Of a stretch of DNA of 64,000 nt, positions 43,544 through 53,031 are shown one piece after another. Position 1 is the stretch's first letter. The number at the start of each line of letters is the position of its first letter. Source of the stretch: Marivirga tractuosa DSM 4126 (GTDB lineage Bacteria > Bacteroidota > Bacteroidia > Cytophagales > Cyclobacteriaceae); assembly GCF_000183425.1 (NCBI RefSeq), contig NC_014759.1:2201001-2265000 (forward strand). The letters are read 5' to 3'. The notes under the pieces were generated by a model, which saw only the letters and a list, made by a program, of their open reading frames with translations, made no database searches and was not told where the DNA came from. Made by a program: the position numbers and the translations under genes.

Positions 43544-44119
43544 TTACATTTTTAGGGTAAGACCTAGAGTTAAATAGCTTAAAGCTCCTCTACCTCCTTC
43601 AGCATAAAGGGCAAAGTTATCGCTGAAATAATATCGAGCTCCTAAGGCTGGTCTCAGAAATACAAAATCAACGTCTCCTTCGAAATTTGTATCGCCAGTA
43701 TAAGTAAATACTTCAAAACCAAAATTGGCTAAGATATACAAATCCCATTTAGAGTCATCAATATCAACATCCAGTTCTTCTTTCAGTAAAGTACTGTAAT
43801 GGAACGAGCCTCTTGCCCCAAAAGCAATTATATTGAAGCCATAATCATCATTTAAATAAGAGTATCTCCAGCCTTTATAGCCCACATATGGACCAATTCC
43901 AAAATAATCGTGCACCCCTATTTCATAATTTGCCGTAAGTGCGGGCAAACTAAAAGTTTGATTACCTACTAATCCATATCCGTAATAGCCTACACCAATT
44001 CCAGGATTAAATAAATTATCGCCTTTTTGGTAAACAGTTCCACCACCTTCACCCTGTGCCTTACTTGTAAAAGACAAAAGACTGAGTACTGATATAAGTA
44101 TTATTGTTACTTTCTTCAT
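43544..44119 (-). CDS. Outer-membrane beta-barrel protein
   Basis: 191 residues. Signal peptide (1-21, ending FTSKAQ), then alternating amphipathic strands with aromatic turns (NPGIGVGYYGYGL, YFGIGPYVGYKGWRY, FALYAEGGRGALSYLTLGLTLKM) ending in a hydrophobic strand, as in small 8-stranded outer-membrane barrels. No enzymatic motif. Follows the PKD/beta-helix lipoprotein gene by 54 bp on the same strand. Function unknown. Confidence 0.75.
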   Translation of the reverse strand: MKKVTIILISVLSLLSFTSKAQGEGGGTVYQKGDNLFNPGIGVGYYGYGLVGNQTFSLPALTANYEIGVHDYFGIGPYVGYKGWRYSYLNDDYGFNIIAFGARGSFHYSTLLKEELDVDIDDSKWDLYILANFGFEVFTYTGDTNFEGDVDFVFLRPALGARYYFSDNFALYAEGGRGALSYLTLGLTLKM

Positions 44120-44136
44120 AGTTTAAATATTAAGAA

Positions 44137-44165
44137 GCGAGGCAGAAATTAAACCTACCTCGCTG
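44137..44165 (-). other. Hairpin between the beta-helix lipoprotein gene and the barrel gene
   Basis: AGCGAGG and CCTCGCT form a perfect 7-bp stem (extendable to 10 with one mismatch) between the two co-oriented genes. There is no strong U-run, so it is more likely an attenuator or an mRNA-stability stem that lowers expression of one gene relative to the other. Confidence 0.5.
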
Positions 44166-44173
44166 ACTATTTA

Positions 44174-46555
44174 TTAATCTATAAGGACTGACCCTGATAC
44201 ATTCCCAGAAAAAGTATTACTTGCAGTTGCCCCTTCAACATCGTTTACTGAGGCTCCACCTGATTGATCAATAGCTATGCCATATCCACCTGAACCAGTG
44301 AATTGTGAATTGGTGATGCTAATAACCGAGTTCGTAAAAACACCAAGATTACATTTAAAATCAGCATTGCTAGGGAAAGGCATTTCTGAAAAACCACCGT
44401 TACTTATAATTACATAATCAAGCTTATTATTGGCATTTGAAGAGGCAATCCTTAGACCTTCCCATTTAATCCCACTGGTTGAAGTAAATGTAATCTCATT
44501 TCCTGCACTTCCTTCGGCAATAATTGAACCATCTATTTGAATATGTCTGTCTTCTCTTGCTTCAAAATATGCACCTGCAGCAATAGTTAAGTTTCCATTT
44601 ATATCAAGATTTCCATCGATAATATATTTTGAAGAACCATTTAACTTATTCCAAGTTACAGTCTCTTCAGGAACTAATGAAGATCCAAATATCTCAACCT
44701 CTCCTTGTGCATTATTGGAAAAAGTTGTAGCTCCATCTATCTTAGATACATGAAATGCATTTAAACTTATTGCGGTTTGATTATCTGAAAAATCATTACT
44801 TGAGAAAGTTCCTAGGTCAGATAAATCATCATTAACGTGCAAACCATAACCATCACTATTAGAAATAGATGAATTAGTCAAATTCAAAAACCCTCCTGCA
44901 TCCAAAGCAATATTGGCTTTATAATCTGCGCTACTTGCTAAAGCCCATTCTGAATTTCCAGCATATGATACCTCTACATTATTTAAACTATTGTTTTGAT
45001 TTGAAGAACTGATGTAGATCCCTTGCCAGTGTATTCCCCCTGAAATATTAGAACTGGTGAAGGTAATAGTGTTAGATTCTCCTCCATCCGCATTGATGCT
45101 AGCACCTGAATTGATTGAAAAATAAGTATCTTCATCAAAAGCAAAATTAGATCCCTCAGCAATCGTAAGATTACCATTTATGTTTATATCTCCACTTACT
45201 CTATACTGTGTATTAGCATTCAATTTGTTCCAAGTTACAGTTTCAGTATCCGGAAGAGTCGAACCAAAAATTTCAACATCTGCATTTGCATTATTGTTGA
45301 ATGAAGTAGCGCCATCAAGTTTGGCTACATTTAGCGCTCTGACTGAAATACCTCTACTATTATTTTCAAAAATATTATTAGCAAAAGTACCTAAATCACT
45401 CTGATCATCATTTACATGAACTCCATATCCTGCACTATTGCTGATGGTGGAGTTTTCAATATTTAAAAATCCACCTTCGTCTAATCCAATATTGGCTTTA
45501 TAATCTGCACTGCTTCCAAAAGCCATTTCTGAATTTCCTGCATACTCAACCGTGGTGAATTCCAAACTATTTCTTTGATCGGATGATTGAATAAAAATCC
45601 CCTTCCAAAGTTGGCCTGCTGCTACATTAGAAGATGTCAATTTTACCATGTCTTCTGCAGTCCCATTCGCATCAAACACTCCACCAGAACCTATATAAAT
45701 TTGTACGTTTTCATCTAAAATCACTGTGACACCCGGATCAATTGTTAAATAAGCAGAGACAGAAATGTTCCCTATCACCTGATAATCAGGTAAACTAGAG
45801 TCTTCATAAACATTTTCCCAAGTAGTGTCTTCTATTACATCAGAATCAATGATTACCGGAGAAACCTCGGCTTCAATAGTTGCTTGCGCAGTACTTTCAT
45901 TTCCCTGACCGTCATCAACTGTTAATTGGATGGTATATTCACCAGCTACATCTGCTGTAAATTCCAATGTAACCGTTTCTTCATTCGCTAAAGTCGGTGT
46001 GCTTCCAGAAGGGGCTGAAGTAACTTCCCATAAATAAGTTAAATCATCATTTTCTGGGTCAGATGAGTTTGCTCCTGATAATTGGAATGTGTTTCCAACA
46101 TTAATAACATTATTGTCATTTTCTGGAGCTATCAATTGACTATTTTCATCTGTGATGATAGCCTCAGGAGCTTCGTTATTATTAACAGTAACAAAAATTA
46201 CAACATCATCAGTTGCTGTATTACCATCTTCATCTTCAACCGTCAAGGAAGCGGTATATTCACCTTCAAGATCAGGGACAAAACTTGCCTGTTCGCTTGA
46301 TGCATCAGAAATACTTACACTACTGCCTGTGGGAGATTGAGTTAATTCCCAACTAAATGTTAAGGCACCTCCATCCGGATCAGAAGAATTACTTCCATTG
46401 AGTGTGACATTACTATCCACAAACGCATTAATATCTGTTCCTGCATCAGCCACAGGTGGTTCTCCTACAATCGGATCTTCTTTTGTACATGAAATCATGA
46501 CGAGGACAGCAATAGCCAGCGTCCCCCATTTTCTTAATTGATTTAAATTTTTCAT
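44174..46555 (-). CDS. Lipoprotein with two PKD-like domains and three long beta-helix repeats
   Basis: 793 residues. Lipobox LVMISC (Cys23), then two PKD-like domains (about 33-128 and 131-232; PPVADAGTDINAFVDSNVTL, NSSDPDGGALTFSWEL, DLEGEYTASLTVEDEDG). The rest is three copies of a unit of about 194 residues beginning near 243, 438 and 631 (VTWNKLN, IxGNLxINGNLTI, YAGNSE, GGFLNIxNSxIS, SDLGTFxNN), the pattern of a right-handed parallel beta-helix. Copies 1 and 2 are very alike, copy 3 is diverged. Probably a surface-exposed, polysaccharide-binding or adhesive protein; no active-site residues of a lyase are seen. Co-oriented with the barrel gene downstream. Confidence 0.85.
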   Translation of the reverse strand: MKNLNQLRKWGTLAIAVLVMISCTKEDPIVGEPPVADAGTDINAFVDSNVTLNGSNSSDPDGGALTFSWELTQSPTGSSVSISDASSEQASFVPDLEGEYTASLTVEDEDGNTATDDVVIFVTVNNNEAPEAIITDENSQLIAPENDNNVINVGNTFQLSGANSSDPENDDLTYLWEVTSAPSGSTPTLANEETVTLEFTADVAGEYTIQLTVDDGQGNESTAQATIEAEVSPVIIDSDVIEDTTWENVYEDSSLPDYQVIGNISVSAYLTIDPGVTVILDENVQIYIGSGGVFDANGTAEDMVKLTSSNVAAGQLWKGIFIQSSDQRNSLEFTTVEYAGNSEMAFGSSADYKANIGLDEGGFLNIENSTISNSAGYGVHVNDDQSDLGTFANNIFENNSRGISVRALNVAKLDGATSFNNNANADVEIFGSTLPDTETVTWNKLNANTQYRVSGDININGNLTIAEGSNFAFDEDTYFSINSGASINADGGESNTITFTSSNISGGIHWQGIYISSSNQNNSLNNVEVSYAGNSEWALASSADYKANIALDAGGFLNLTNSSISNSDGYGLHVNDDLSDLGTFSSNDFSDNQTAISLNAFHVSKIDGATTFSNNAQGEVEIFGSSLVPEETVTWNKLNGSSKYIIDGNLDINGNLTIAAGAYFEAREDRHIQIDGSIIAEGSAGNEITFTSTSGIKWEGLRIASSNANNKLDYVIISNGGFSEMPFPSNADFKCNLGVFTNSVISITNSQFTGSGGYGIAIDQSGGASVNDVEGATASNTFSGNVSGSVLID

Positions 46556-46685
46556 AATTGTTTAGATATAGTTTTTTCTTTTCATCATGCTATACACCAA
46601 CTTTTTCTAAGTTGGGTCATATTTTAATAATTATTATAAAAAAATATCTATCACTAACAAATTCCGTTTTCTCAGGTTAGCCTTT

Positions 46686-46693
46686 TATCTTTG
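46686..46693 (+). promoter_or_regulatory. -7 promoter box of uvrA
   Basis: TATCTTTG matches TAnnTTTG exactly and ends 7 bp before the uvrA ATG, so the transcript would be nearly leaderless. No -33 TTTG is visible and no SOS-type repeat is evident. Confidence 0.5.
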
Positions 46694-46700
46694 TAAGCTT

Positions 46701-49526
46701 ATGGAAGTAGTAGAAAAAACAGATGGTCAGATAGATTTCGAAAGTCTTGACCCTAAAAAATATATCATCATAAAAGGTGCTCGGGTCAATAATTTAAAAA
46801 ACCTTAGTGTTGCCATTCCAAGAAATAAACTAGTGGTAGTTACTGGACTGTCAGGTTCTGGCAAATCATCTCTAGCATTTGACACACTATTTGCCGAAGG
46901 GCAGAGAATGTATGTGGAAAGCTTGAGTTCTTATGCTCGTCAGTTCTTGGGAAGAATGGAGAAACCTGAAGTTGATTATATCAGAGGGGTATCACCTGCC
47001 ATTGCAATAGAACAAAAAGTAAATACCCGAAATCCGCGTTCTACGGTTGGGACTACTACTGAAATTTACGATTATATGAAACTCCTTTTCGCTAGAATTG
47101 GAGTGACCTATTCTCCTAAGAGCGGCAAGATCGTGACAAGAGATACCGTCACTAGTATTTCAGATGAAATTCACCAACATAAGGAAGGTGACCGATTTAT
47201 GATACTGGCGCCTTTAATTGTAACTAAAGGCAGGACTTCACTACAAGAATTGGAATTGCTTTTGAGCAAAGGATACACAAGGGTTATCCATAAAGATGAA
47301 GTATTGCAGATCGAAGATATTCTAGAAGAAGAGCAAGCCTTGAAAAGAAAAGAACTTTTTATTCTGATTGACAGGACATCTGTTCAGAAGGAGGATGAAG
47401 ACAATCAATTTAGAATTGCCGATTCTATTCAAACTGCTTTTTTTGAAGGTCATGGAGAATGTGTGATTGATTTTGTAGAAAGCGAAGGCAAAAAAGGATA
47501 CAATGACCGTTTTGAATTAGACGGAATCCAATTTGAAGAACCTTCTATCAATTTATTTAGCTTCAATAATCCGTATGGGGCTTGCAGGACTTGTGAAGGC
47601 TTTGGTAAAGTCTTAGGTATAGATGAAGATTTAGTAATTCCTGATAAAACGCTCTCTGTCTATGAAGGAGCAATTGCCCCTTGGAAAGGAGAAACCATGA
47701 AAAAATGGGCAGAACCGCTATTGAAACATGGAATTGAATTCGATTTTCCTATACACCGACCAATTGAAGAACTGTCTACAGAAGAATATCAATTACTATG
47801 GGAAGGAAATAAATATTTCAAAGGGTTAAATGCATTTTTTGACCACCTGCAATCTAAAATGCATAAAATTCAGTACAGAGTAATGCTTTCTCGATATAGA
47901 GGACGCACAGTCTGCCCTGATTGCAAAGGAACAAGATTAAGAAAAGACGCAGGTTATGTGAAAATCAATGATGCTTCGATCATTGAATTGGTTTTAAAGC
48001 CAATTGATAAATTAATTGAGTTTTTTAATGGCATTAAGCTCACAAAAAATGAGCAAAAAATAGCTGGCAGAATACTAAAGGAGATTAGCAATAGATTGGA
48101 GTACCTGATGGAAGTAGGTTTGAGTTATCTTACACTCAATCGTCTTACATCGTCACTGTCTGGTGGTGAATTTCAGCGAATTAAATTGGCTACTTCATTA
48201 GGAAGCGCTTTGGTGGGTTCCATGTATATTTTGGATGAACCCTCTATTGGTTTGCATCCAAGAGATACTGCACGTTTAGTAAAGGTATTGAAATCATTAC
48301 GTGATATGGGCAATACCGTCATTGTAGTAGAACATGAAGAAGAAGTAATGCTAGAAGCCGATGAAATTATTGACATCGGCCCTGATGCAGGAGTTCATGG
48401 CGGAAATCTGGTATTCCAGGGAAATTTAGATGAATTAAAAAAAGCTGACAATACCCATACTGCTAGATTTCTAAATGGCAGCAATGAGGTAGCGGTTCCG
48501 AAAAGCCGGAGAAAATGGAAAAATAGTATTTCCATAAAAGGAGCCAAAGAAAACAATCTTAATATTAAAGAGGTAAAAATACCTTTAGAGGTTTTGACTG
48601 TAGTAACTGGTGTCAGTGGTTCCGGGAAATCTACTTTGATTAAGAAAATATTGAATCCGGCTTTGGCCAAAATGATTGGGCAAGGAAGTACGGAAAGCAC
48701 TGGTAAATTCGAAAAGCTGGATGGAGATTATAAAAAAGTAAAATCTATTGAGTTTGTGGATCAAAATCCGATTGGAAAATCTTCTCGCTCCAATCCAGTG
48801 ACTTATGTAAAGGCCTATGATGCTATTCGTCAATTGTTTTCAGATCAGACTTTAGCAAAGCAAAGAGGCTATAAACCTGCCTTTTTCAGTTTTAATGTAG
48901 ATGGCGGAAGATGTGAAATGTGTCAGGGAGAAGGCATCCAGAAAATTGAGATGCAGTTTATGGCTGATATCGAACTGACCTGTGAAAGTTGTAAAGGGCA
49001 AAGATTCAAAAATGAAATACTGGAAATAAAATATCAGGACAAAAATATAGCGGATGTTCTCGATATGACGGTAGAAGAAAGCTTAGAATTCTTTGAAGGT
49101 AACAATCCTGTAATTAATAAATTACAACCTCTATTTGATGTAGGATTAGGCTATATCAGGTTAGGTCAATCTTCCAATTCATTGAGTGGTGGTGAAGCGC
49201 AAAGAGTCAAATTAGCATCCTACCTAGGAAAAGGAGGCGCTATAAAAAATGATCATAATCTGTTTATTTTTGATGAACCTACTACTGGCTTACATTTCCA
49301 CGACATCAAAAAATTATTAGAATCTATCAATGCGTTGATTGAACAGGGAAATTCAGTAATTATTATTGAGCACAATATGGAAGTCATCAAAACAGCTGAC
49401 TGGATTATTGATTTAGGTCCAGAAGGTGGAGAAAAAGGCGGAAAAGTTGTTTTCGAAGGTCTACCTGAAGAAATGGCTAAGCTAAAGGATAATTATACAG
49501 CTCAGTTTTTGAAGGACAAATTATAA
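46701..49526 (+). CDS. uvrA: Excinuclease ABC subunit UvrA
   Basis: 941 residues, full length. Two ABC ATPase modules: first Walker A GLSGSGKS, second GVSGSGKS, signatures [13 protein letters not shown] and [13 protein letters not shown], and Walker [14 protein letters not shown] and [12 protein letters not shown]. Zinc-finger cysteines appear at CRTCEGFGK with CPDCKGTR, and at CEMCQGEG with CESCKGQRF. UvrA dimers scan DNA for bulky lesions and load UvrB in nucleotide excision repair. Single gene with a canonical -7 box just upstream. Confidence 0.98.
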   Translation: MEVVEKTDGQIDFESLDPKKYIIIKGARVNNLKNLSVAIPRNKLVVVTGLSGSGKSSLAFDTLFAEGQRMYVESLSSYARQFLGRMEKPEVDYIRGVSPAIAIEQKVNTRNPRSTVGTTTEIYDYMKLLFARIGVTYSPKSGKIVTRDTVTSISDEIHQHKEGDRFMILAPLIVTKGRTSLQELELLLSKGYTRVIHKDEVLQIEDILEEEQALKRKELFILIDRTSVQKEDEDNQFRIADSIQTAFFEGHGECVIDFVESEGKKGYNDRFELDGIQFEEPSINLFSFNNPYGACRTCEGFGKVLGIDEDLVIPDKTLSVYEGAIAPWKGETMKKWAEPLLKHGIEFDFPIHRPIEELSTEEYQLLWEGNKYFKGLNAFFDHLQSKMHKIQYRVMLSRYRGRTVCPDCKGTRLRKDAGYVKINDASIIELVLKPIDKLIEFFNGIKLTKNEQKIAGRILKEISNRLEYLMEVGLSYLTLNRLTSSLSGGEFQRIKLATSLGSALVGSMYILDEPSIGLHPRDTARLVKVLKSLRDMGNTVIVVEHEEEVMLEADEIIDIGPDAGVHGGNLVFQGNLDELKKADNTHTARFLNGSNEVAVPKSRRKWKNSISIKGAKENNLNIKEVKIPLEVLTVVTGVSGSGKSTLIKKILNPALAKMIGQGSTESTGKFEKLDGDYKKVKSIEFVDQNPIGKSSRSNPVTYVKAYDAIRQLFSDQTLAKQRGYKPAFFSFNVDGGRCEMCQGEGIQKIEMQFMADIELTCESCKGQRFKNEILEIKYQDKNIADVLDMTVEESLEFFEGNNPVINKLQPLFDVGLGYIRLGQSSNSLSGGEAQRVKLASYLGKGGAIKNDHNLFIFDEPTTGLHFHDIKKLLESINALIEQGNSVIIIEHNMEVIKTADWIIDLGPEGGEKGGKVVFEGLPEEMAKLKDNYTAQFLKDKL

Positions 49527-49570
49527 ACCTGAAAATAAGAAGTCAGCATAGTTCTTTTTTAAATTCTATC

Positions 49571-49651
49571 ATGAATACCAGTTTTTTGTATCTGCTAATT
49601 GGTCAATTCATGGACTTTGTCAAAGCCTTGATCGAAAAAGAAGCGAATTAA
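49571..49651 (+). other. Possible 26-residue peptide reading frame between uvrA and the TetR gene
   Basis: ATG at 49571 to TAA at 49649-49651 gives MNTSFLYLLIGQFMDFVKAL followed by IEKEAN, a peptide with a hydrophobic then amphipathic face. There is no ribosome-binding signal or relative I know. It may be chance, but it is the only ordered feature in the 193-bp gap. Confidence 0.2.
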
Positions 49652-49689
49652 AACACTTTATAATAAATTAATTATGAAAAAATAAAACC

Positions 49690-49705
49690 GAATGAACATT
49701 CATTC
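49690..49705. promoter_or_regulatory. TetR operator, near-perfect 7-2-7 palindrome
   Basis: GAATGAA-CA-TTCATTC has two perfect 7-bp arms around CA. It abuts the TACATTTG -7 box at 49707-49714, which matches TAnnTTTG, so a bound regulator would block its own promoter. A second copy of the surrounding sequence lies at 50293-50308 before the SDR gene. Confidence 0.7.
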
Positions 49706-49706
49706 T

Positions 49707-49714
49707 TACATTTG
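49707..49714 (+). promoter_or_regulatory. -7 promoter box of the TetR/SDR operon
   Basis: TACATTTG matches the TAnnTTTG consensus exactly and lies 5 bp before the ATG at 49720, so the transcript would be leaderless or nearly so. Confidence 0.55.
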
Positions 49715-49719
49715 CATCA

Positions 49720-50274
49720 ATGAATAAAAGAGAACTCATATTAGAAGCTACACTTGATTTGATCACGGAAAATGGTTTTCATGCCACTCCAATGTCAATG
49801 ATTAGCAAACAGGCCAAAGTAGCAGCTGGCACAATCTATCATCACTTTGAAAATAAAGAAATTCTATTAGAAGCTTTGTACACAGAATCGAAGCAAAAAA
49901 TGGGCAGAGCCATGCAATTGGCTACAGTGAATGGAGAGAATTATGAAGCTGATTATAAGTCGATATGGATTTCACTATTTATCTTCTATGCGGAAAATAG
50001 CAAAACATTTCAGTTTCTGGAACAATATGCTCAATCTCCCTTTATCAGAAAAGAAACTAAAGAAGAACAACGAAAACATTATCAGCCAATTATTGACTTC
50101 CTCGGTGAAGGAATAAGAAAAGGATTCCTAAAGTCGATGGATGTAGAAATTTTAACTGAAATGGTGCATGGCACAGTGGTTTCAGCAGCAAAAATATTTC
50201 ATCAGCAAAAAGGGCTATCTAAAAATACAATAGACGAATTAGCTCAGTTCGCCTGGCAAGCTGCTGTAGCATAA
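49720..50274 (+). CDS. TetR/AcrR family transcriptional regulator
   Basis: 184 residues. N-terminal helix-turn-helix (ATLDLITENGFHATPMSMISKQAKVAAGTIYHHFENKE region, about 9-47; the recognition helix is AAGTIYHHF) and a helical ligand-binding domain. TetR proteins repress until a small hydrophobic or cationic ligand binds. It is likely autoregulated through the palindrome at 49690-49705. It lies 50 bp upstream of an SDR gene which carries a second operator-like site, so it probably controls both. Ligand unknown. Confidence 0.92.
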   Translation: MNKRELILEATLDLITENGFHATPMSMISKQAKVAAGTIYHHFENKEILLEALYTESKQKMGRAMQLATVNGENYEADYKSIWISLFIFYAENSKTFQFLEQYAQSPFIRKETKEEQRKHYQPIIDFLGEGIRKGFLKSMDVEILTEMVHGTVVSAAKIFHQQKGLSKNTIDELAQFAWQAAVA

Positions 50275-50292
50275 AAATTTTAATTAAAAACC

Positions 50293-50308
50293 GAATGCAT
50301 ATTCAATC
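50293..50308. promoter_or_regulatory. Second TetR operator-like site upstream of the SDR gene
   Basis: GAATGCATATTCAATC is a weaker palindrome (12 of 16 symmetric). With its flank it matches the first operator at 19 of 22 bases (AAAACCGAATG-x-A-x-ATTCA-x-TC). It lies 17-32 bp before the preferred ATG at 50325. Confidence 0.55.
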
Positions 50309-50324
50309 TATAAATATTAATAAA

Positions 50325-51101
50325 ATGAAAACTGCATTAATTACAGGAGCTTCTTCAGGCATTGGCATGGAGCTAGCAAAAATTCACGCACAAAAAGGAG
50401 ACAATCTAGTTTTAGTGGCTAGATCAGAACAAAAATTGAATGATCTTAAAAAGGAACTAGAAAGTCAGTACAAAATCACAGCAACCGTTATTGCATTAGA
50501 TCTTTCCAATCCTGAGGCTGCGCACCAACTCTTTGACTTAACCGAAAAGGACAATATTCAAGTTGACTATCTGATCAATAATGCTGGCTTTGGTGATTTT
50601 GAGGAATTTCAAAAATCAGATTTAAATAAAGCCATGCAAATGATAGATCTCAATACTAAAAGCTTAACCATTCTAAGCAAACTTTATTTAGATGGGATGG
50701 TAGAAAGAAAATCAGGGAGAATTATGCAATTGGCCTCCACAGCATCTTTTCAGCCTGGCCCTTTGATGGCGGTTTATTATGCCACAAAACATTATGTGCT
50801 GGCTTTTTCAGAAGCAATAGCAGAAGAATTAAAAGGTTCTGGTGTTACGGTTACAGCATTATGTCCAGGCCCTACATCATCAGGTTTTCAAAATGCTGCA
50901 GATCTAGGAGAGTCAAAATTAGTGAAGGATAAAAAATTACCGACCTCAGCTGAAGTAGCAAGGTATGGTTATAAATCCATGATGAACGGAAAACGTGTAG
51001 CAATTCACGGTTTTCAGAATAAAATGATGGCTTTCAGTGTGCGTTTTACCCCTAGAAACTGGGTGACTGCGCTAGTTAAGAAACTTTCTGAAAAAGGATA
51101 A
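50325..51101 (+). CDS. SDR family NAD(P)-dependent oxidoreductase, DltE/YbbO-like
   Basis: 258 residues from the ATG at 50325. The ATG ten codons upstream lies inside the operator-like site and is unlikely. Shows TGASSGIG (7-14), LVARSEQKL after beta-2, LINNAGFGDF, catalytic Tyr-x3-Lys in YYATKHYV and PGPTSSGF. The ARS sequence suggests NADP(H). Similar SDRs act on unidentified lipophilic or aldehyde substrates. Likely under control of the TetR regulator encoded just upstream. Cytoplasmic. Confidence 0.9.
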   Translation: MKTALITGASSGIGMELAKIHAQKGDNLVLVARSEQKLNDLKKELESQYKITATVIALDLSNPEAAHQLFDLTEKDNIQVDYLINNAGFGDFEEFQKSDLNKAMQMIDLNTKSLTILSKLYLDGMVERKSGRIMQLASTASFQPGPLMAVYYATKHYVLAFSEAIAEELKGSGVTVTALCPGPTSSGFQNAADLGESKLVKDKKLPTSAEVARYGYKSMMNGKRVAIHGFQNKMMAFSVRFTPRNWVTALVKKLSEKG

Positions 51102-51102
51102 A

Positions 51103-51552
51103 CTAATCCACCTTATTCAATTTGAAAGTGTAAAAACCATAATCGTCATATACTTCTATGTTCAAGTTGTTAAAACCAATTCTAGTTGCATTGCTATAAA
51201 AACTGAAATTTTCACGATGGATATGATCAAGGAATTCCATATCAAGGGTATAAATTCTTTCATTCCCATCGTGATATTGGGTTTTGTGAAGCGTTAAAAA
51301 CCAATCACCTTCAAAATAAGCATTTAATGAGGCGTCATAATATTCAGCAAATCCATCATCATAAAATGTAATTTCATCACCTCTGTAGTCATCTATTAAG
51401 TTTTTTCGAAAAAGCGCATAATCACCTTTGTAAAAAGCGCGGTCAAAATACCATCGACCTTCTATACGATTTTCTCTTCTTTCTAATCTACCTCTATCGG
51501 TGCAAGAGATGAATACGATAACAATCAGCAAAAGGAAGCTTAATTTTTTCAT
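51103..51552 (-). CDS. Lipoprotein of unknown function, lipocalin-like
   Basis: 149 residues. Lipobox VIVFISC (Cys17), then IEGRWYFDRAFYKGDY and a succession of beta strands with aromatic residues (ITFYDDGFAEYYD, AYFEGDWFLTLHK, IYTLDMEF), the look of lipocalin-like META or DUF4923/DUF5004-type lipoproteins, in which the start 'GxW' is typical. No active site. It converges on the SDR gene with one base between stops. Function unknown. Confidence 0.7.
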   Translation of the reverse strand: MKKLSFLLLIVIVFISCTDRGRLERRENRIEGRWYFDRAFYKGDYALFRKNLIDDYRGDEITFYDDGFAEYYDASLNAYFEGDWFLTLHKTQYHDGNERIYTLDMEFLDHIHRENFSFYSNATRIGFNNLNIEVYDDYGFYTFKLNKVD

Positions 51553-51605
51553 AAGTCTGATTTTTGATTAGTTTTTCCTAACCAAAAATCAGACCAAACT
51601 GCATT

Positions 51606-52454
51606 TTACCTATGTTTATGACCAGGTTCATATATCAGTCTTATGAAGCTACTTAATCGTTCCCTTTCTCTGTCTATGGGTATTCCACCAACAATACCCA
51701 CCAATAAATTATTAGAAATAGATACTCTCATTTGAGGTCTAATAGTCATATCAAAATCATTTTTGGCAAGAGTTTTATTAAACTCCACCCCAATAAAATT
51801 GCGTGTATTAGGAATCATATAATGAAAGTTAGTATTGATTTCATATTCAAAGTCACGATCTAATTCACTATTGAAAGGTACAAACCATTTTGGACCAGTA
51901 TAAATCAAAGAATGAAATCCGTTTCTCCAGTTTGTAGCTGTAATCAGAAATGGATTGACTACATCACCTTCAAAAATCGAGCTTGTGCTTATGCTATCTA
52001 AGGGTGTAAATACCAATTCATTTATTCCTCCAAATGCCACGGAAGTATTCATTTTTTCAGACACTAAAAAAGTCCACTGAAATGCAGTTTTGATAGATTC
52101 AACTCTATTGGAGGGTCGCATCCCATTAGTATTCTCCAATCCATTGGAAGTATAAATAGAAACGGGTACTTCAATTTCCAGACCTAATCGATCCATTACT
52201 GCCCACTCGTATTCCACCAAGGCTTCATATTTGTCATAATTTAATCTATCAAACATTCCTAAGCCAACATTCCATTCACTTTCGCCTTTTCTGGCTCCTA
52301 AATCTCGAATAAGGTCGATAAAAAGGGGTTCAGCATGTTCAATTTTTAACGGTTTTTCAGCTTGTTCCTCAACTTTTTCTTGTGCATTGACCGTGTGCAG
52401 GGCACATAATAATAGTATTGCTATAAGTATAGCTATAGATTTCTTGTAAATCAT
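51606..52454 (-). CDS. HAEPL-motif outer-membrane beta-barrel protein
   Basis: 282 residues. Signal peptide (1-24, ending HTVNAQ), then HAEPLFIDLIRDLGARKGE (about 40-58), a conserved N-terminal motif of a Bacteroidota outer-membrane family of unknown role, and a barrel-like remainder with alternating strands (WNVGLGMFDRLNYDKYEAL, LGLEIEVPVSIY, FHYMIPNTRNFIGVEF). Some databases carry misleading purine-enzyme names for this family; nothing here supports that. It ends in EPGHKHR. The family often occurs near metal-efflux or hydrogenase genes, but neither is nearby. It may share a transcript with the small protein gene upstream (88-bp gap). Confidence 0.7.
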   Translation of the reverse strand: MIYKKSIAILIAILLLCALHTVNAQEKVEEQAEKPLKIEHAEPLFIDLIRDLGARKGESEWNVGLGMFDRLNYDKYEALVEYEWAVMDRLGLEIEVPVSIYTSNGLENTNGMRPSNRVESIKTAFQWTFLVSEKMNTSVAFGGINELVFTPLDSISTSSIFEGDVVNPFLITATNWRNGFHSLIYTGPKWFVPFNSELDRDFEYEINTNFHYMIPNTRNFIGVEFNKTLAKNDFDMTIRPQMRVSISNNLLVGIVGGIPIDRERERLSSFIRLIYEPGHKHR

Positions 52455-52542
52455 CTCTAAAATAATTTTATAAGTTAAACCCTGGAATTAGGGCTATAAA
52501 TAAATTGCGACCAACTAAATTGTTGATTCTTAAGATTGTGAT

Positions 52543-52923
52543 TTACAAAAATTGAGGTGGTGGTGTATCAATCACTTGAAACCCCTTAGCTATGCTGAAA
52601 TAGGGATATATAGATTGATTCTCGCTGATATGATTATTCTTTTCAATTAATGTTATTTCCAAAGTACTGCTCACAAATTTTTGAATGCTATCCACTAAAT
52701 CATCCGAACTATCATCATGTTCATCTGTCTCAACCAAATCTGTATTTACAACATCCTCTACCAATATCTCTAAAATACCTGCAGCATTATTTTCAATTTC
52801 CGTATTTGGATTGAAGCGCTCCATTTCAGGTATCAAAATATTGTTTAGCAAAATAAAAATGAGGAAAATAGACGAGACTACTTTACCTTTTCTAGATGTG
52901 ATATTTTCTCTAAGTATTTTCAA
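52543..52923 (-). CDS. Small membrane or exported protein, unknown
   Basis: 126 residues starting at a TTG; no in-frame ATG exists before residue 34. One hydrophobic segment (about 16-31, VVSSIFLIFILLNNIL) acts as an uncleaved anchor or signal. The rest is acidic (VETDEHDDSSDDLVDSI) and ends in DTPPPQFL, a Pro-rich tail seen in small Bacteroidota proteins of unclear function. No family recognised. Precedes the HAEPL-motif barrel gene on the same strand. Confidence 0.55.
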   Translation of the reverse strand: MKILRENITSRKGKVVSSIFLIFILLNNILIPEMERFNPNTEIENNAAGILEILVEDVVNTDLVETDEHDDSSDDLVDSIQKFVSSTLEITLIEKNNHISENQSIYPYFSIAKGFQVIDTPPPQFL

Positions 52924-53031
52924 TATAGATACAAAACAATAAATTTTTGAAGCAACAAACGTAGATAGAATCTGTTTGGTTTAATAATTTTTCTCATATT
53001 TATTAATCCTTAAACACTCAACTAATTATTT

